A stretch of 64,000 nt of DNA from contig NZ_CP129964.1 of assembly GCF_030503675.1 (NCBI RefSeq), positions 1,798,001-1,862,000 on the forward strand, given 5' to 3'. Both the position numbers and the translations under genes were made by a program. Source of the stretch: Lutimonas zeaxanthinifaciens. Lineage in GTDB: Bacteria > Bacteroidota > Bacteroidia > Flavobacteriales > Flavobacteriaceae. Under the pieces are notes generated by a model that saw nothing but the letters and a program-made list of their open reading frames with translations, did no database searches and was not told the DNA's origin. Shown in pieces: positions 37,241 to 46,831 of this stretch. Every line of letters begins with the position of its first letter. The first letter of the stretch is position 1.

Positions 37241-38344
37241 CTAATCCAAGGCTTCCCACCAGGGCTCGTAAGTAGTTTCATTGCCATTTACAATGGCACC
37301 GATCTGAGGGGTATAAAATTCTATTTTATTTTGACTTGCAGCTTTTACAAATCTTTCTATTGGATCTTTCCAATGGTGCAAAGCTAAACTAAACCCGCCC
37401 CAATGCACCGGAATCGCCTTCTGAACCCTTGAATCCAGGGCTGCCTGAACAGCTTCTTCAGGATACATATGGATCTGATGCCATCTGTGGTTGTACTGCC
37501 CACATTCCATAAAGCCCCAATCAAAAGGGCCCAGCTTTTCTCCTATTTCTTTAAAATGATCACCATATCCCCCATCTCCACTCCAATAAACGGCAAATTC
37601 TTGGTTTTTAATGACCCATCCTCCCCAAAGGGATTTCGCACGGTCGGCAAGACCTCTTCCCGAAAAATGTCGTGAGGGTGTAAATGTGAGTTCTAAATCA
37701 AATATTCCTGCATTGTCCCACCAATCAAACTCTTGAATCGAATTTTTGTCTATCCCCCAGTTTTCCAAATGCCTGCTAACACCCAATGGAACCAGAAACC
37801 GACCAACTTTTTGCTTCAGCTTCCGAATACTCTGAAAATCAAGATGATCATAATGATCATGGGTCAATAAAATGGCATCCAAATCCGGAAGCATATCAAT
37901 TATTTCCAGGCTGGATCTTGAAAATCTTTTTGTCCTGATGGGGCCAACCGGAGAAGCATCCGGCCCAAACATTGGATCGATAAGTAAATTTCTGTTATGA
38001 ATCTGCAAAAGCAGTACCGAGTGCCCGTACCAGACAAACTTCGGTACACCATCCTTTTGAAAATCCTTTTTAATAAATGGAAGTATCTTTAAATTTGACT
38101 TTGGGTTTTGAGTCTTCTTAGCCCTGCTACTCTCTTTGATCAGACCAGGAATACCGCTGATTTTCAGTTCCATGGTCGTCTTCTGAAGATTTAAAAACTT
38201 ACCACCTTTCCAGTTTTTTGAAGCCCTTAAACGTCTCTTTTCGCTTGAGGTAATTTTACCTCCAAACTGAGGATTCTTTTTAAAATAAAAATATCCAAAG
38301 GGTAATCCAAAACCCAGTATCAGGATCAATACCGATGATATCAT
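37241..38344 (-). CDS. Metallo-beta-lactamase-fold hydrolase (NAPE-PLD/UlaG-like)
   Basis: 367 residues with an N-terminal hydrophobic anchor (about 3-20). The MBL domain has WYGHSVLLLQ, LLTHDHYDHLD (the HxHxDH zinc motif), TPSRHFSGRG, YWSGDGGYG with a metal Asp, and IPVHWGGFSLALH with the final His. The form is that of the NAPE-phospholipase D/L-ascorbate-6-phosphate lactonase branch. Its ATG overlaps the AAA ATPase stop (ATGA), making it the third gene of a coupled operon. It would act at the membrane; substrate unknown. Confidence 0.87.
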   Translation of the reverse strand: MISSVLILILGFGLPFGYFYFKKNPQFGGKITSSEKRRLRASKNWKGGKFLNLQKTTMELKISGIPGLIKESSRAKKTQNPKSNLKILPFIKKDFQKDGVPKFVWYGHSVLLLQIHNRNLLIDPMFGPDASPVGPIRTKRFSRSSLEIIDMLPDLDAILLTHDHYDHLDFQSIRKLKQKVGRFLVPLGVSRHLENWGIDKNSIQEFDWWDNAGIFDLELTFTPSRHFSGRGLADRAKSLWGGWVIKNQEFAVYWSGDGGYGDHFKEIGEKLGPFDWGFMECGQYNHRWHQIHMYPEEAVQAALDSRVQKAIPVHWGGFSLALHHWKDPIERFVKAASQNKIEFYTPQIGAIVNGNETTYEPWWEALD

Positions 38345-39801
38345 AAGTTTGATAAATAAGCTCCATACGAATCCTTGAACTCGAATCCTTTCTGTATTCT
38401 TTTCTTATTCAGTTTCTTGTACTCTACCAGGGCCCAGAGAATAAATTCCTTGATAAACAATTTGTCCTCATCTTCTGCTTTTGGCATATAGGTTTCTATT
38501 AGCGTATCCAAGGGAGTTATACCATTTAATGCGTTACTGTATTCCTCTTCCGATCCGTCATCCATAAGCTCAAAAGAACTTTGTTCAAAAAACCACTGAA
38601 GAACAGCCTCGTAAGGATCCTTCTCATCTTCACGCTTTAATTTTTTGATGGCTGGAAAATAATTGTCAAAAATACTCTTTGCAGCACTACCGATAAGCCT
38701 TTCTGCAACAAAGGCCGCTCCTTCCTGCTCTCCTTCATATACCAGCTCTACTTTCCCTATAATAGATGGAATCATACCCATCACATCCACAAATCGAATA
38801 CTCGTTTCATCAGAACTTGAGGCGATACATCTATGTTCAGCTGTACTTAAGAGATTTTCATAAGCAGTAATACTCATTCGCGCACTAACACCACTCTTAC
38901 TATCTACATATTCACTTTTTCGCGCTTCAAATCCGATTTGTTCAACAAGGTCCCTGGCCAAGTCTGGAATATGGATCTTGCATATCCTATTGTCCTGAAG
39001 CCTCGCTTCCTGAGAGGTAATTTCTTTGGCAATGGCTATTGAATCAGGATAATGTGTTAGAATCTGAGAACCTATTCTGTCTTTTAAAGGAGTAACTATA
39101 CTTCCTCGGTTTGTATAATCCTCCGGGTTTGCAGTAAAGACAAATTGCAGGTCCAACGGCAATCTGACCTGAAAACCTCTGATCTGTATATCTCCTTCTT
39201 CCAATATGTTAAATAAAGCTACTTGTATTCTTGATTGAAGGTCCGGGAGTTCGTTAATCACAAAGATGCTTCGATTAGCACGAGGAATCATTCCAAAATG
39301 AATTACGCGTTCATCTGCATAACTCAGCCTTAAATTCGCAGCCTTTATGGGGTCGATATCCCCGATCAGATCTGAGATAGTTACATCGGGAGTTGCCAGT
39401 TTTTCATAAAATCTTTGATCTCTGTGTATCCAATCTATCGGGGTCTCATCTCCCATTTCTGCAATGAGTTGATCTCCAAAACGACTGATGGGCTTTAGAG
39501 GATCATCATTAATTTCAGAACCTTTGATTACAGGTATATACTCATCCAGCAACTGGACCATTAGCCTGGCAAGTCTTGTCTTGGCCTGACCTCGAAGCCC
39601 AAGCAGATTTATATTATGTTGAGAAAGAATGGCTCTTTCCAACTGAGGGATTACGGTTTCATCATAACCATGGATACCTGTAAAAGAAGGTTTTCCCTGT
39701 TTTATATTATCAATAAGATTCTCCCGAAGTTCCTCTTTAATGCCCCTGGTTTTATAGCCTTGCTTTTTCAGCTCACCTAAAGTTTTAACTGATCTGTACA
39801 T
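38341..39801 (-). CDS. MoxR/magnesium-chelatase-I-like AAA+ ATPase
   Basis: 486 residues. Walker A-like GLRGQAKTRL (G-x-x-x-x-[AG]-K-[ST]), FVINELPDLQ (Walker B with E instead of the usual second acid) and FTANPEDYTNRGSIVTPLKDRI (sensor region) place it with MoxR/ChlI AAA+ proteins. It is paired with a vWA-domain gene whose stop codon overlaps its start (TAATG). Such pairs act as chaperones that insert metals or remodel complexes. The frame runs back to 40002 inside the vWA gene, but the ATG at 39801 is the coupled start. Confidence 0.88.
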   Translation of the reverse strand: MYRSVKTLGELKKQGYKTRGIKEELRENLIDNIKQGKPSFTGIHGYDETVIPQLERAILSQHNINLLGLRGQAKTRLARLMVQLLDEYIPVIKGSEINDDPLKPISRFGDQLIAEMGDETPIDWIHRDQRFYEKLATPDVTISDLIGDIDPIKAANLRLSYADERVIHFGMIPRANRSIFVINELPDLQSRIQVALFNILEEGDIQIRGFQVRLPLDLQFVFTANPEDYTNRGSIVTPLKDRIGSQILTHYPDSIAIAKEITSQEARLQDNRICKIHIPDLARDLVEQIGFEARKSEYVDSKSGVSARMSITAYENLLSTAEHRCIASSSDETSIRFVDVMGMIPSIIGKVELVYEGEQEGAAFVAERLIGSAAKSIFDNYFPAIKKLKREDEKDPYEAVLQWFFEQSSFELMDDGSEEEYSNALNGITPLDTLIETYMPKAEDEDKLFIKEFILWALVEYKKLNKKRIQKGFEFKDSYGAYLSNL

Positions 39802-40922
39802 TATCTGATTCTTTTTTTTCTGTTGTTCTCGTAATCGTGAAATATCATCTCTCCCAGTCCGTCGAGCCCTGTGTAAAAGGCCTTTCCTTTGTTTGATTCT
39901 GTAAATGAATCCACAAAAGTTTGCAAATAAGGGTCCTTTGCGATCATAAAAGTTGTTATCGGAATATGGAGCTTTCTGGCCTGCGCTGCCATCTGATAAC
40001 ATTTGTCAACTATAAATCCATCAAGCCCGTTGCTGTTCTTGTAATATCGTCCATCCGGAAGGCGCACGCAACTTGGTTTGCCATCCGTGATCATAAAAAT
40101 CTGTTTGTTTGTGTTTCTTTTCCTTCTGAGCATATCCATAGCAAGTTGCAGGCCGGCAACCGTATTGGTATGATAAGGCCCGACCTCCAGATAAGGTAAA
40201 TCCTTTAATCGAATGGGCCAGGCATCATTGCCAAAAACAAGAATATCCAATGTATCCTTGGCATACCTTGTTGTTATCAATTCAGCGAGTGCCATGGCCA
40301 CTTTTTTTGCAGGCGTGATCCTGTCTTCGCCATATAAGATCATGCTATGGCTTATGTCGATCATCAATACGGTGCTCATCTGAGCCTTATGATGAGTATC
40401 CTCAACAATCAAATCATTTTCATGGAGTGTAAACTCACCAAAGCCATGATTGATCTGTGCATTTTTAAGACTTTCCGTAATATTGATATTTTCAAGTGCA
40501 TCTCCAAACCTGAATTCCCTGAGGTCCCCTGTGTGTTCATCCCCAACTCCGCTGCTCTTTGTTTTGTGGTTTCCGGAACCTTTTTTTCTGATTTGACCGA
40601 AGATCTGGTTTAAAGCATTCTTCCGTATGGCTCTTTCGGTTTTTGCCGTTATTTTTTTATCATAAGACCCATCCGGTTTCAATTCTTCCCTGATGTACCC
40701 TTTTTCTTTTAATTCCTCCACAAAATCATCAAGCGTATAATTTTCATCTGTAAGCTGATACTCCCGATCCAGTTGTTCAAGCCAATCCAGCGCCTCATCA
40801 AAATCGCCGGAGGTATGGGTGATCAATTCTTTGAAAATATCAAACAATTTTTCAAAAGGACTTTTCTTCTCCTCGGAATACAATTGAAACTGATAACCTA
40901 ATTGACGTTTTTCTTTTTTCAT
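39801..40922 (-). CDS. vWA-domain protein, partner of MoxR-like ATPase
   Basis: 373 residues. The N-terminal 165 residues are charged and helical; the C-terminal half is a von Willebrand A domain. Its MIDAS is visible as D-I-S-H-S, the Thr in the AGLQLAMDMLRR helix region and ITDGKPS. The protein is first of an overlapping vWA/AAA/MBL operon. It should bind the ATPase and a metal or client protein in the cytoplasm. Substrate of the complex unknown. Confidence 0.87.
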   Translation of the reverse strand: MKKEKRQLGYQFQLYSEEKKSPFEKLFDIFKELITHTSGDFDEALDWLEQLDREYQLTDENYTLDDFVEELKEKGYIREELKPDGSYDKKITAKTERAIRKNALNQIFGQIRKKGSGNHKTKSSGVGDEHTGDLREFRFGDALENINITESLKNAQINHGFGEFTLHENDLIVEDTHHKAQMSTVLMIDISHSMILYGEDRITPAKKVAMALAELITTRYAKDTLDILVFGNDAWPIRLKDLPYLEVGPYHTNTVAGLQLAMDMLRRKRNTNKQIFMITDGKPSCVRLPDGRYYKNSNGLDGFIVDKCYQMAAQARKLHIPITTFMIAKDPYLQTFVDSFTESNKGKAFYTGLDGLGEMIFHDYENNRKKRIR

Positions 40923-41097
40923 AATCGATTTAATCGCTTAAACGAGTCCGTAAAAACTCTTAAAATGAAATTTACATTTCTGATCGAATAAACCAGAAAA
41001 AATTCAAGATTTGATAGATTTTGGACATCACAAAAAAGATATTTCAGGAAATAATCTCCTTTGTTCAAAAAAATTGATAGAAACACAAAGATAAGGA

Positions 41098-42672
41098 TTA
41101 TTGCTCACTTTCCTTTAAGGGAGAATTTACCCAGAATTTATCAATTCCCTCTTTAATATAAATCTCAGATTGTGCTAAAGGCGAAGTTTTTTTTACAAAT
41201 TTAAGTTCTTTATTCAATCCACTTTCCGTTTCGACTTCCTGTACAAATAGCTCTCTGTATTGCTTGACTTTTATGGTCGGGCCCTGATTTATGGTATTTC
41301 CGAGTACATCCTGCAGGTTCTTTATGTCATAAGCAATATCATCCGGAAACTCCTTTCTTTCGACTTCATCATCAAAAGGAAATACGGCTACCCTTATGGT
41401 TTTCTGGTTTACAATATTGATCCTGACTATCTCAATTCTTTTTTTCTTATAATAAAAATTGAATTGTCTGCGAGGATCTCTAATTGAGTCTGCATTAAGA
41501 CCGTGATTAAAAACAATAGTAAAAGTATCACTTTCATAATGGTAGTTTACTTTTTCAACCTTAAAGATATCGCCGTGTTTTACGTCAAAATAATTATTAA
41601 ACATCAAGTAGTTCAAATAAAACTGATCTCCATGGTTTTTATAGGCAACGTTTACCTCATACAAAGGAGCTTTTGACCGGGCATCCCGATTTACATATTG
41701 TAATTGATGAATGGCAAAGTTATGCTTATCGATATAGATAGATCCAGAGGCCTTAAAGTACTTATCCATGCCTAAGACAGAAGAAGTGAAATCTATCTTG
41801 TAAATGGCTTCTTCGTCCTGATACATCAACTTGTCTATTTTAAAGTGATGATTTCTGACAAAATCATTTTCAAGCACATCCACAAATGAAAATGATTTGA
41901 CATCATGGTTTCTTACCGCATCTCCGATATGCAATAAATACAACTCATTGCCTCCTAAAGGGGAAACCGTAACATTTTTAAGATACTTTTCATTATAATT
42001 GTCATAGGGTCGCGAAAGGACACTATCTGTATAAAACGATTTATTCAGTCCATAAGAAAAAAGGACGGCCTGATTAAGGTCGCTTGAATATTTATTTGTA
42101 CCAAAACCCTCATCAAAAACCTTAACGATCCCTTCATTTAAATTTACATATTCCTGAAATTTCAATGGATGATCGGGTTCAAGTTCCTCGGCATCAATAA
42201 TTTTTTGATAATCCCTGTAGTAAGCTGTAAATGCAAAAGGGGTTCTGGAATAATTGTCTTGAATCTTTTTGATGGCTTCAATTACTATACGCCTGGCCGA
42301 TAGATTCTTTTGTTTCTTATTGAAATTTAAAACAACTTCATTCAAAGCCTCTATCTGTCGCTTGATTCTGAACTGTTGAATATTTCCTTTGTTTGAGGAA
42401 ATGATATTAAATTTTGTGGTTCTGTAACCTATACTTGAAATCCTTAGCGTGTCATTCGCCTGAATGAATCTGTTAGGAATTCTAAAATTTCCTTTTTCAT
42501 CTGAGATCACGCCGATCCCCGTTCGGGTCATAATAACTGTTGCATAAACCAAAGGTTGAGAATTCGAATCATCGACAATTTCAAAAAAGGAATATTCTGT
42601 TTCTTGTGCTCTCAAAAACAAAGGGAAGGAAAGCATCGCGGTACATAGCAAAATTGAAAAAAACCCTTTCAT
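41098..42672 (-). CDS. Carboxypeptidase-like regulatory domain protein, secreted
   Basis: 524 residues: signal peptide to about 22, then a CarboxypepD_reg-like beta-sandwich (about 25-110: VYATVIMTRTGIGVISDEKGNFRIP, LRISSIGYRT). This is the motif found in front of SusC proteins but here without a TonB barrel. The remainder is a beta-rich region found in Bacteroidota outer-membrane proteins of this class. Likely outer-membrane or periplasmic; function unknown. It follows the QEGLA gene by 22 bases on the same strand and may be the last gene of that operon. Confidence 0.82.
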   Translation of the reverse strand: MKGFFSILLCTAMLSFPLFLRAQETEYSFFEIVDDSNSQPLVYATVIMTRTGIGVISDEKGNFRIPNRFIQANDTLRISSIGYRTTKFNIISSNKGNIQQFRIKRQIEALNEVVLNFNKKQKNLSARRIVIEAIKKIQDNYSRTPFAFTAYYRDYQKIIDAEELEPDHPLKFQEYVNLNEGIVKVFDEGFGTNKYSSDLNQAVLFSYGLNKSFYTDSVLSRPYDNYNEKYLKNVTVSPLGGNELYLLHIGDAVRNHDVKSFSFVDVLENDFVRNHHFKIDKLMYQDEEAIYKIDFTSSVLGMDKYFKASGSIYIDKHNFAIHQLQYVNRDARSKAPLYEVNVAYKNHGDQFYLNYLMFNNYFDVKHGDIFKVEKVNYHYESDTFTIVFNHGLNADSIRDPRRQFNFYYKKKRIEIVRINIVNQKTIRVAVFPFDDEVERKEFPDDIAYDIKNLQDVLGNTINQGPTIKVKQYRELFVQEVETESGLNKELKFVKKTSPLAQSEIYIKEGIDKFWVNSPLKESEQ

Positions 42673-42694
42673 AAACCTGAAGATTTGCTTCAGG

Positions 42695-43855
42695 CTAATT
42701 TAGATTATTAAGAATAAAATCTACAGTCTTGTTGGTATTTTTATTTTCAGAATAGGCTTCTGTTCTATAAACAGGGTCTACCGCCAACCCTCTGTCGATC
42801 AGCAACTTGATTTCAGGCAAATACTCCAACGTAACTTTACCGGTGAGTAAAAGAGACAAGTCCTGTCCAGATTTATAATAATCATAGACTTTTTTCAGTC
42901 CAGTCAGGTAGAGGTAATCTTTTGTAAAACCTCCTCCCCGATGCACCCGAAGCGTAATATTGAAGGCACTGTCCCGATCCAGGTCAAACTGATTATGCAA
43001 GAGCCTGAACGTTTTAGAAAAATCATATCCTTTTGCAAGGCTATCCACAGCAATAACCCTATATGCTAATTCTTTTAACCTTTTGACAGTTAGATTATTA
43101 CTCATATATTCAGCAAAAACGGCCAGTCCTTCCTGGGTTTCCTCATAATCCGGAAATCCATGTGAAAATATTTTTAGAGGATGCAACAGTCCATTCATGG
43201 TAGTTACCATGTGGACGCCAATTTCATGATTACCCAGAACCTGTAATTCATGCTCTGAAAACATATGATTATCATTGATTACAAGGGTCTTTATATTATT
43301 CAAAACCATTGCTGCTGCAGAGATTTTCCCTGAATGATCAATATGATATTCAAAATCATAGGGTTTAGAGAATTCTCTAAAAAAAGCCTCTGTTTCTTTG
43401 GCATTGAACTTTTGCTCAAATCGTTCTTCTTTCGGGTCCTCTTCTTCAAAATGAAGGATAAACTTGGCGTTTTCCACATCCTTTTCTGTGGGTGTTCCAA
43501 AGCAGTGCAGACAATTATAATAAAACTTCTTTCCGGAACCAATGGTCTCAATACACTGAATTAATCCTGAATAAGTGTAAATAATATCCTCATAGAGCTT
43601 CCTGATCTTTAAATCTTCTATCCGCTCAATTGGTTGTGTAAAAAGCTCTCTGTGCAGTTTGAATTTGTCAAAATTTATTTCCGGGTATTCAAAAACCGGA
43701 TCCGTAAGGTATTTTGAAGCAAAAAACTTTTCTTTCTGTTCTTCAATATTGATTGGATTAACATAACTGAGCAATTCTATTTGCCTTACCAATTCATCAA
43801 TCCTCTTATCAATACCCATTAAATCGCTTAATTCGACTCCTGTTTTATAACCCAT
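42695..43855 (-). CDS. QEGLA-motif (DUF1704, MATCAP-like) metallopeptidase
   Basis: 386 residues. The zinc motif HEIGVH (HExxxH) lies near residue 210, and TQEGLAVFAEYMS, the Q-E-G-L-A hallmark with the third ligand Glu, about 30 residues later. The family is annotated as flavohemoglobin expression-modulating QEGLA-motif protein. Eukaryotic relatives (MATCAP) remove a C-terminal Tyr from tubulin. Substrate in bacteria is unknown. It is 11 bases downstream of the amidohydrolase gene and is the third gene of a peptide-like cassette. Confidence 0.9.
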   Translation of the reverse strand: MGYKTGVELSDLMGIDKRIDELVRQIELLSYVNPINIEEQKEKFFASKYLTDPVFEYPEINFDKFKLHRELFTQPIERIEDLKIRKLYEDIIYTYSGLIQCIETIGSGKKFYYNCLHCFGTPTEKDVENAKFILHFEEEDPKEERFEQKFNAKETEAFFREFSKPYDFEYHIDHSGKISAAAMVLNNIKTLVINDNHMFSEHELQVLGNHEIGVHMVTTMNGLLHPLKIFSHGFPDYEETQEGLAVFAEYMSNNLTVKRLKELAYRVIAVDSLAKGYDFSKTFRLLHNQFDLDRDSAFNITLRVHRGGGFTKDYLYLTGLKKVYDYYKSGQDLSLLLTGKVTLEYLPEIKLLIDRGLAVDPVYRTEAYSENKNTNKTVDFILNNLN

Positions 43856-43866
43856 TATTATCTCTC

Positions 43867-44694
43867 TTATCTGTGGTCTTCCAAAAATGAAGCTGCGTGC
43901 TTAGGAATCCGAACTTCAAGTTCTTTAGCGATAGTTTTAACTACTTCCGGAAAAACAATCTGTTCGTATTCGTCGCAATAGATCTTGGCAACTTCGGTTG
44001 CCAAAACTAAGGTATTTTTAAAGTTTGAAGTAATGAATTTTAAAAAATATCCGTTACCGTAAAAAGTATCGTTAATTGACGCAGTTGATGAAAGTCCGTT
44101 AGGTAATCGTATTTCTGACAAGCTTTGTCTCCAGGACTCCACGCTATTCCCAAATCTTTGGTTGTCTATGTTTTGGGTTCCAAGATTCCAGGTTGGAATT
44201 TCTCTTGGCCATCGCTTCCAGTTATAACTGTGCATATCATATACAATGCAAATCCTATGCATGGATTCCAGCTTTTTGATCAATGCCCTGGAAACATCGT
44301 AAAAAGCCTTGTGTTTTGCCAAACTTTTCGACTTCATTTCTTCTGAAAGCGGGGTTTTCCAAAGCGGTTTTCCCCAGGCATCTTCATAAATAGCATTTTC
44401 CGGTGCCCGATTCAGATCATATTCAAACCTGGAGTCCAATCCTGCGATAACAATGGGATGGTTTTCAACCATTTCTTTTGTCGCCGGATCATCTTCATAC
44501 CATCTTTCATAAGAAGAATGAAGGCAATTATCCCAAAGTTCTTTTCTCAATTTATGCCCATCATGTACAGCAGCACATACATAGGGGGCGTAATCTTCTA
44601 TTTTTAGAGTAAAAGAATAGTCATCGATTACGGCTTCAAACAATTGACCCGCCTCAATTTTATCTATTATCTGGGTTAGGCTTAATTTTTCCAT
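43867..44694 (-). CDS. N-formylglutamate amidohydrolase-family protein
   Basis: 275 residues of the FGase family (PF05013). YVCAAVHDGHKLRKELWD near the start carries the first metal-ligand His; SRFEYDLNRAPE has the Asp/Arg signature; VYDMHSYNWKR is the central D-x-H motif. The family cleaves N-formyl-Glu or related N-acyl amides. In this setting, between an ATP-grasp ligase (20 bases upstream) and a QEGLA peptidase, a role in amide-bond turnover of a small molecule is more likely than histidine degradation, as no hut gene is present. Confidence 0.88.
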   Translation of the reverse strand: MEKLSLTQIIDKIEAGQLFEAVIDDYSFTLKIEDYAPYVCAAVHDGHKLRKELWDNCLHSSYERWYEDDPATKEMVENHPIVIAGLDSRFEYDLNRAPENAIYEDAWGKPLWKTPLSEEMKSKSLAKHKAFYDVSRALIKKLESMHRICIVYDMHSYNWKRWPREIPTWNLGTQNIDNQRFGNSVESWRQSLSEIRLPNGLSSTASINDTFYGNGYFLKFITSNFKNTLVLATEVAKIYCDEYEQIVFPEVVKTIAKELEVRIPKHAASFLEDHR

Positions 44695-44714
44695 TTATTC
44701 AACCTAAAGAATTA

Positions 44715-45749
44715 TTAAGCATCCTGTACTGTTTTCCTCAGTCTTGAACGTCTGTCAAATGCCTGCAATTTATCCAGGACCTTACTTTCAAGAAAATCAA
44801 CAACTTTTTCCTCCACCTTTGTCTTTGTCTTGTAAACCTTATTGATGTAGGTAATTCCGCCTGGCGACATCACATTGACCTCGACCAGCTTTCCTCCGAT
44901 CACATCAATTCCTACAAAATATAACCCGTCTTTAACCAGTTTTGGGCCTATCTGCTTACACAAGGCCTTTTCAACCTTTGTCATCGAATGTTTTTGAACG
45001 GAACCTCCGGCTGAAACATTGGACCTGTGATCACCCTGACCCGGTACACGCTTCATAGCTCCTACCGGATTTCCATTCAGCATCAAAATTCTCACATCGC
45101 CCTGATCAGCGCCTTCGATATAATCCTGAAGTATCACATAATTTGAAGAGCCTCCACTGTGGATGTAGAAATCGAGCAGAGAGTTAATATTGTTCATTGC
45201 TGATTTCTCAATCAATATGACTCCAGATCCTCCAAACCCATTCAAAGGCTTCAGTATCATCTTATCCGATTTTGACTCTTTAATCCGATCGATAAGATAT
45301 TGTTTGTTCTTCGATACATGTGTATTTGGAATGATATTACTGTGCGCATCACCAAAGGCCGCCGTATATAATTTATTATTTGCCTCTCGCATTCCTTCAA
45401 GTGAATTCATAATAAAAACATCATCTTTTACTGAATCCAGAAAATTCAGCATAATAGAGTCCAACGGAGGGTTGGCCCTGAAAAATATGACATCAAAACC
45501 CGCCAGCGGAAGCATCTCAACACGCAACTTGGCCTTCGCATAAAAAGATTTCGCACTACTGGGAATCTTTTCCATTCTTCCAATAACCGTGCAGAAAGCA
45601 TTGGTAACACTATCCCGAATTGTTAAGTTAGAAGGACTGCAAATTGCCACACCATGACCCCTTTTCACACATTCCTTGATCAAAGCCAGTGAAGAATCAT
45701 GCTCAGGCACTATTTCTTCCCAAGGATACATTAAAAAACAAACATTCAT
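44715..45749 (-). CDS. Glutathione-synthetase-like ATP-grasp ligase
   Basis: 344 residues. The ATP-grasp domain has MILKPLNGFGGSGVILI (ATP-binding loop), DVRILMLNGNPVGAMKR (catalytic strand), a flexible glycine region RSNVSAGGSV, and FVGIDVIGGKLVEVNVMSPGG with the metal-binding Glu/Asn. It is close to GshB in pattern, but no gshA lies nearby. It would form an amide bond between a carboxylate and an amine using ATP. It heads the cassette with the amidohydrolase and QEGLA peptidase. A promoter-like TATATTTG lies just upstream. Confidence 0.87.
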   Translation of the reverse strand: MNVCFLMYPWEEIVPEHDSSLALIKECVKRGHGVAICSPSNLTIRDSVTNAFCTVIGRMEKIPSSAKSFYAKAKLRVEMLPLAGFDVIFFRANPPLDSIMLNFLDSVKDDVFIMNSLEGMREANNKLYTAAFGDAHSNIIPNTHVSKNKQYLIDRIKESKSDKMILKPLNGFGGSGVILIEKSAMNNINSLLDFYIHSGGSSNYVILQDYIEGADQGDVRILMLNGNPVGAMKRVPGQGDHRSNVSAGGSVQKHSMTKVEKALCKQIGPKLVKDGLYFVGIDVIGGKLVEVNVMSPGGITYINKVYKTKTKVEEKVVDFLESKVLDKLQAFDRRSRLRKTVQDA

Positions 45750-45771
45750 CTGATATTATTTTTAGTTATCT

Positions 45772-45779
45772 CAAATATA
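45772..45779 (-). promoter_or_regulatory. -7 element upstream of the ATP-grasp cassette
   Basis: The minus strand reads TATATTTG (45779-45772), a match to TAnnTTTG, 22 bases before the ATG at 45749. No convincing TTG lies at the expected spacing upstream. Confidence 0.4.
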
Positions 45780-45897
45780 GAAAATAATTCAACGTCGAAA
45801 TTATTATCTGTTGAGATTACAGAATAAGCAATACCCAAAGATCTTTTTGAGTTTACCTATTCATTAAAAATAGTATATTGCTGTAAATTTTTTCAGA

Positions 45898-46830
45898 ATG
45901 AATATTGTCAGAACCGCACTGCTCCTTATCATTACATTGGTAATTGTACCTGTCTTTTCTTACTTTTTCGGAACAGCTTTAAACGATGTTTCCGTAGAGG
46001 CTCTTAAAATGGTTTCCAAAATCCTTTTTGTTGCTATTATTTACAGTTTCGTTGTTGGTGAACTTACAGGCAACAACAGTCAGGTTGATAAACTTTGGAG
46101 TTTGCTCCCTATTGTTTATGTTTGGGTTATTACCTATTATGGAGGGTTCTCACCAAGACTCATCCTGATGTCAGTTCTTGTATCCTTCTGGGGGCTAAGG
46201 CTTACCTATAATTTTTCCCGACACGGGGCCTTTACTATTCGATTCTGGGAAGGCCATGAGGATTATCGCTGGGCCATACTCAGAAAAAAACCTGAATTTC
46301 AGCCGAAGTGGAAATGGACTCTCTTTAATTTGTTCTTTATTTGTGGCTATCAGTTAACCTTGATTTTGTTGTTTACCTTGCCTGCCCTGATGGCCCTGCA
46401 ATTCAATGAGACTCCAATAAATTTTTGGGATGTGATTATCGCAATAGCCATGTTGTTTTTTATTATTTATGAAATGGTGGCAGATAATCAGCACTGGAAA
46501 TTTCAAAGTGAGAAATGGAAAAGGATCAATAATAATGAACCTCTTGAAAATGAATACAAAAAAGGATTTTTAGACAAAGGTCTCTGGGCGTATTCACGAC
46601 ACCCAAATTATTTTGCGGAACAGGCTATATGGGTCAGCTTCTATCTGTTCAGCATTGTTGCGTCGGGTCAATGGCTTAACTGGTCCATCGCAGGGTCCTT
46701 GCTTTTGATTGTATTATTTCAGGGAAGCTCAAATTTTAGTGAAGAGATAAGCGCAGAGAAATATCCGCTGTACAAAGAATATCAACAAAGAGTCCCAAGG
46801 TTCTTAGGATTGGTAAAACAGAAGAAATAA
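45898..46830 (+). CDS. DUF1295 membrane protein (steroid-reductase/isoprenylcysteine methyltransferase-like)
   Basis: 310 residues with about seven or eight hydrophobic segments. The C-terminal block GLWAYSRHPNYFAEQAIWVSF is the conserved cofactor-binding signature of DUF1295 and steroid 5-alpha-reductase-like enzymes; NFSRHGAFTIRFWEGHEDYRW is also family-typical. A membrane-embedded reductase or methyltransferase is likely; substrate unknown. It converges with the aldo/keto reductase gene (1-base gap). Confidence 0.87.
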   Translation: MNIVRTALLLIITLVIVPVFSYFFGTALNDVSVEALKMVSKILFVAIIYSFVVGELTGNNSQVDKLWSLLPIVYVWVITYYGGFSPRLILMSVLVSFWGLRLTYNFSRHGAFTIRFWEGHEDYRWAILRKKPEFQPKWKWTLFNLFFICGYQLTLILLFTLPALMALQFNETPINFWDVIIAIAMLFFIIYEMVADNQHWKFQSEKWKRINNNEPLENEYKKGFLDKGLWAYSRHPNYFAEQAIWVSFYLFSIVASGQWLNWSIAGSLLLIVLFQGSSNFSEEISAEKYPLYKEYQQRVPRFLGLVKQKK

Positions 46831-46831
46831 C

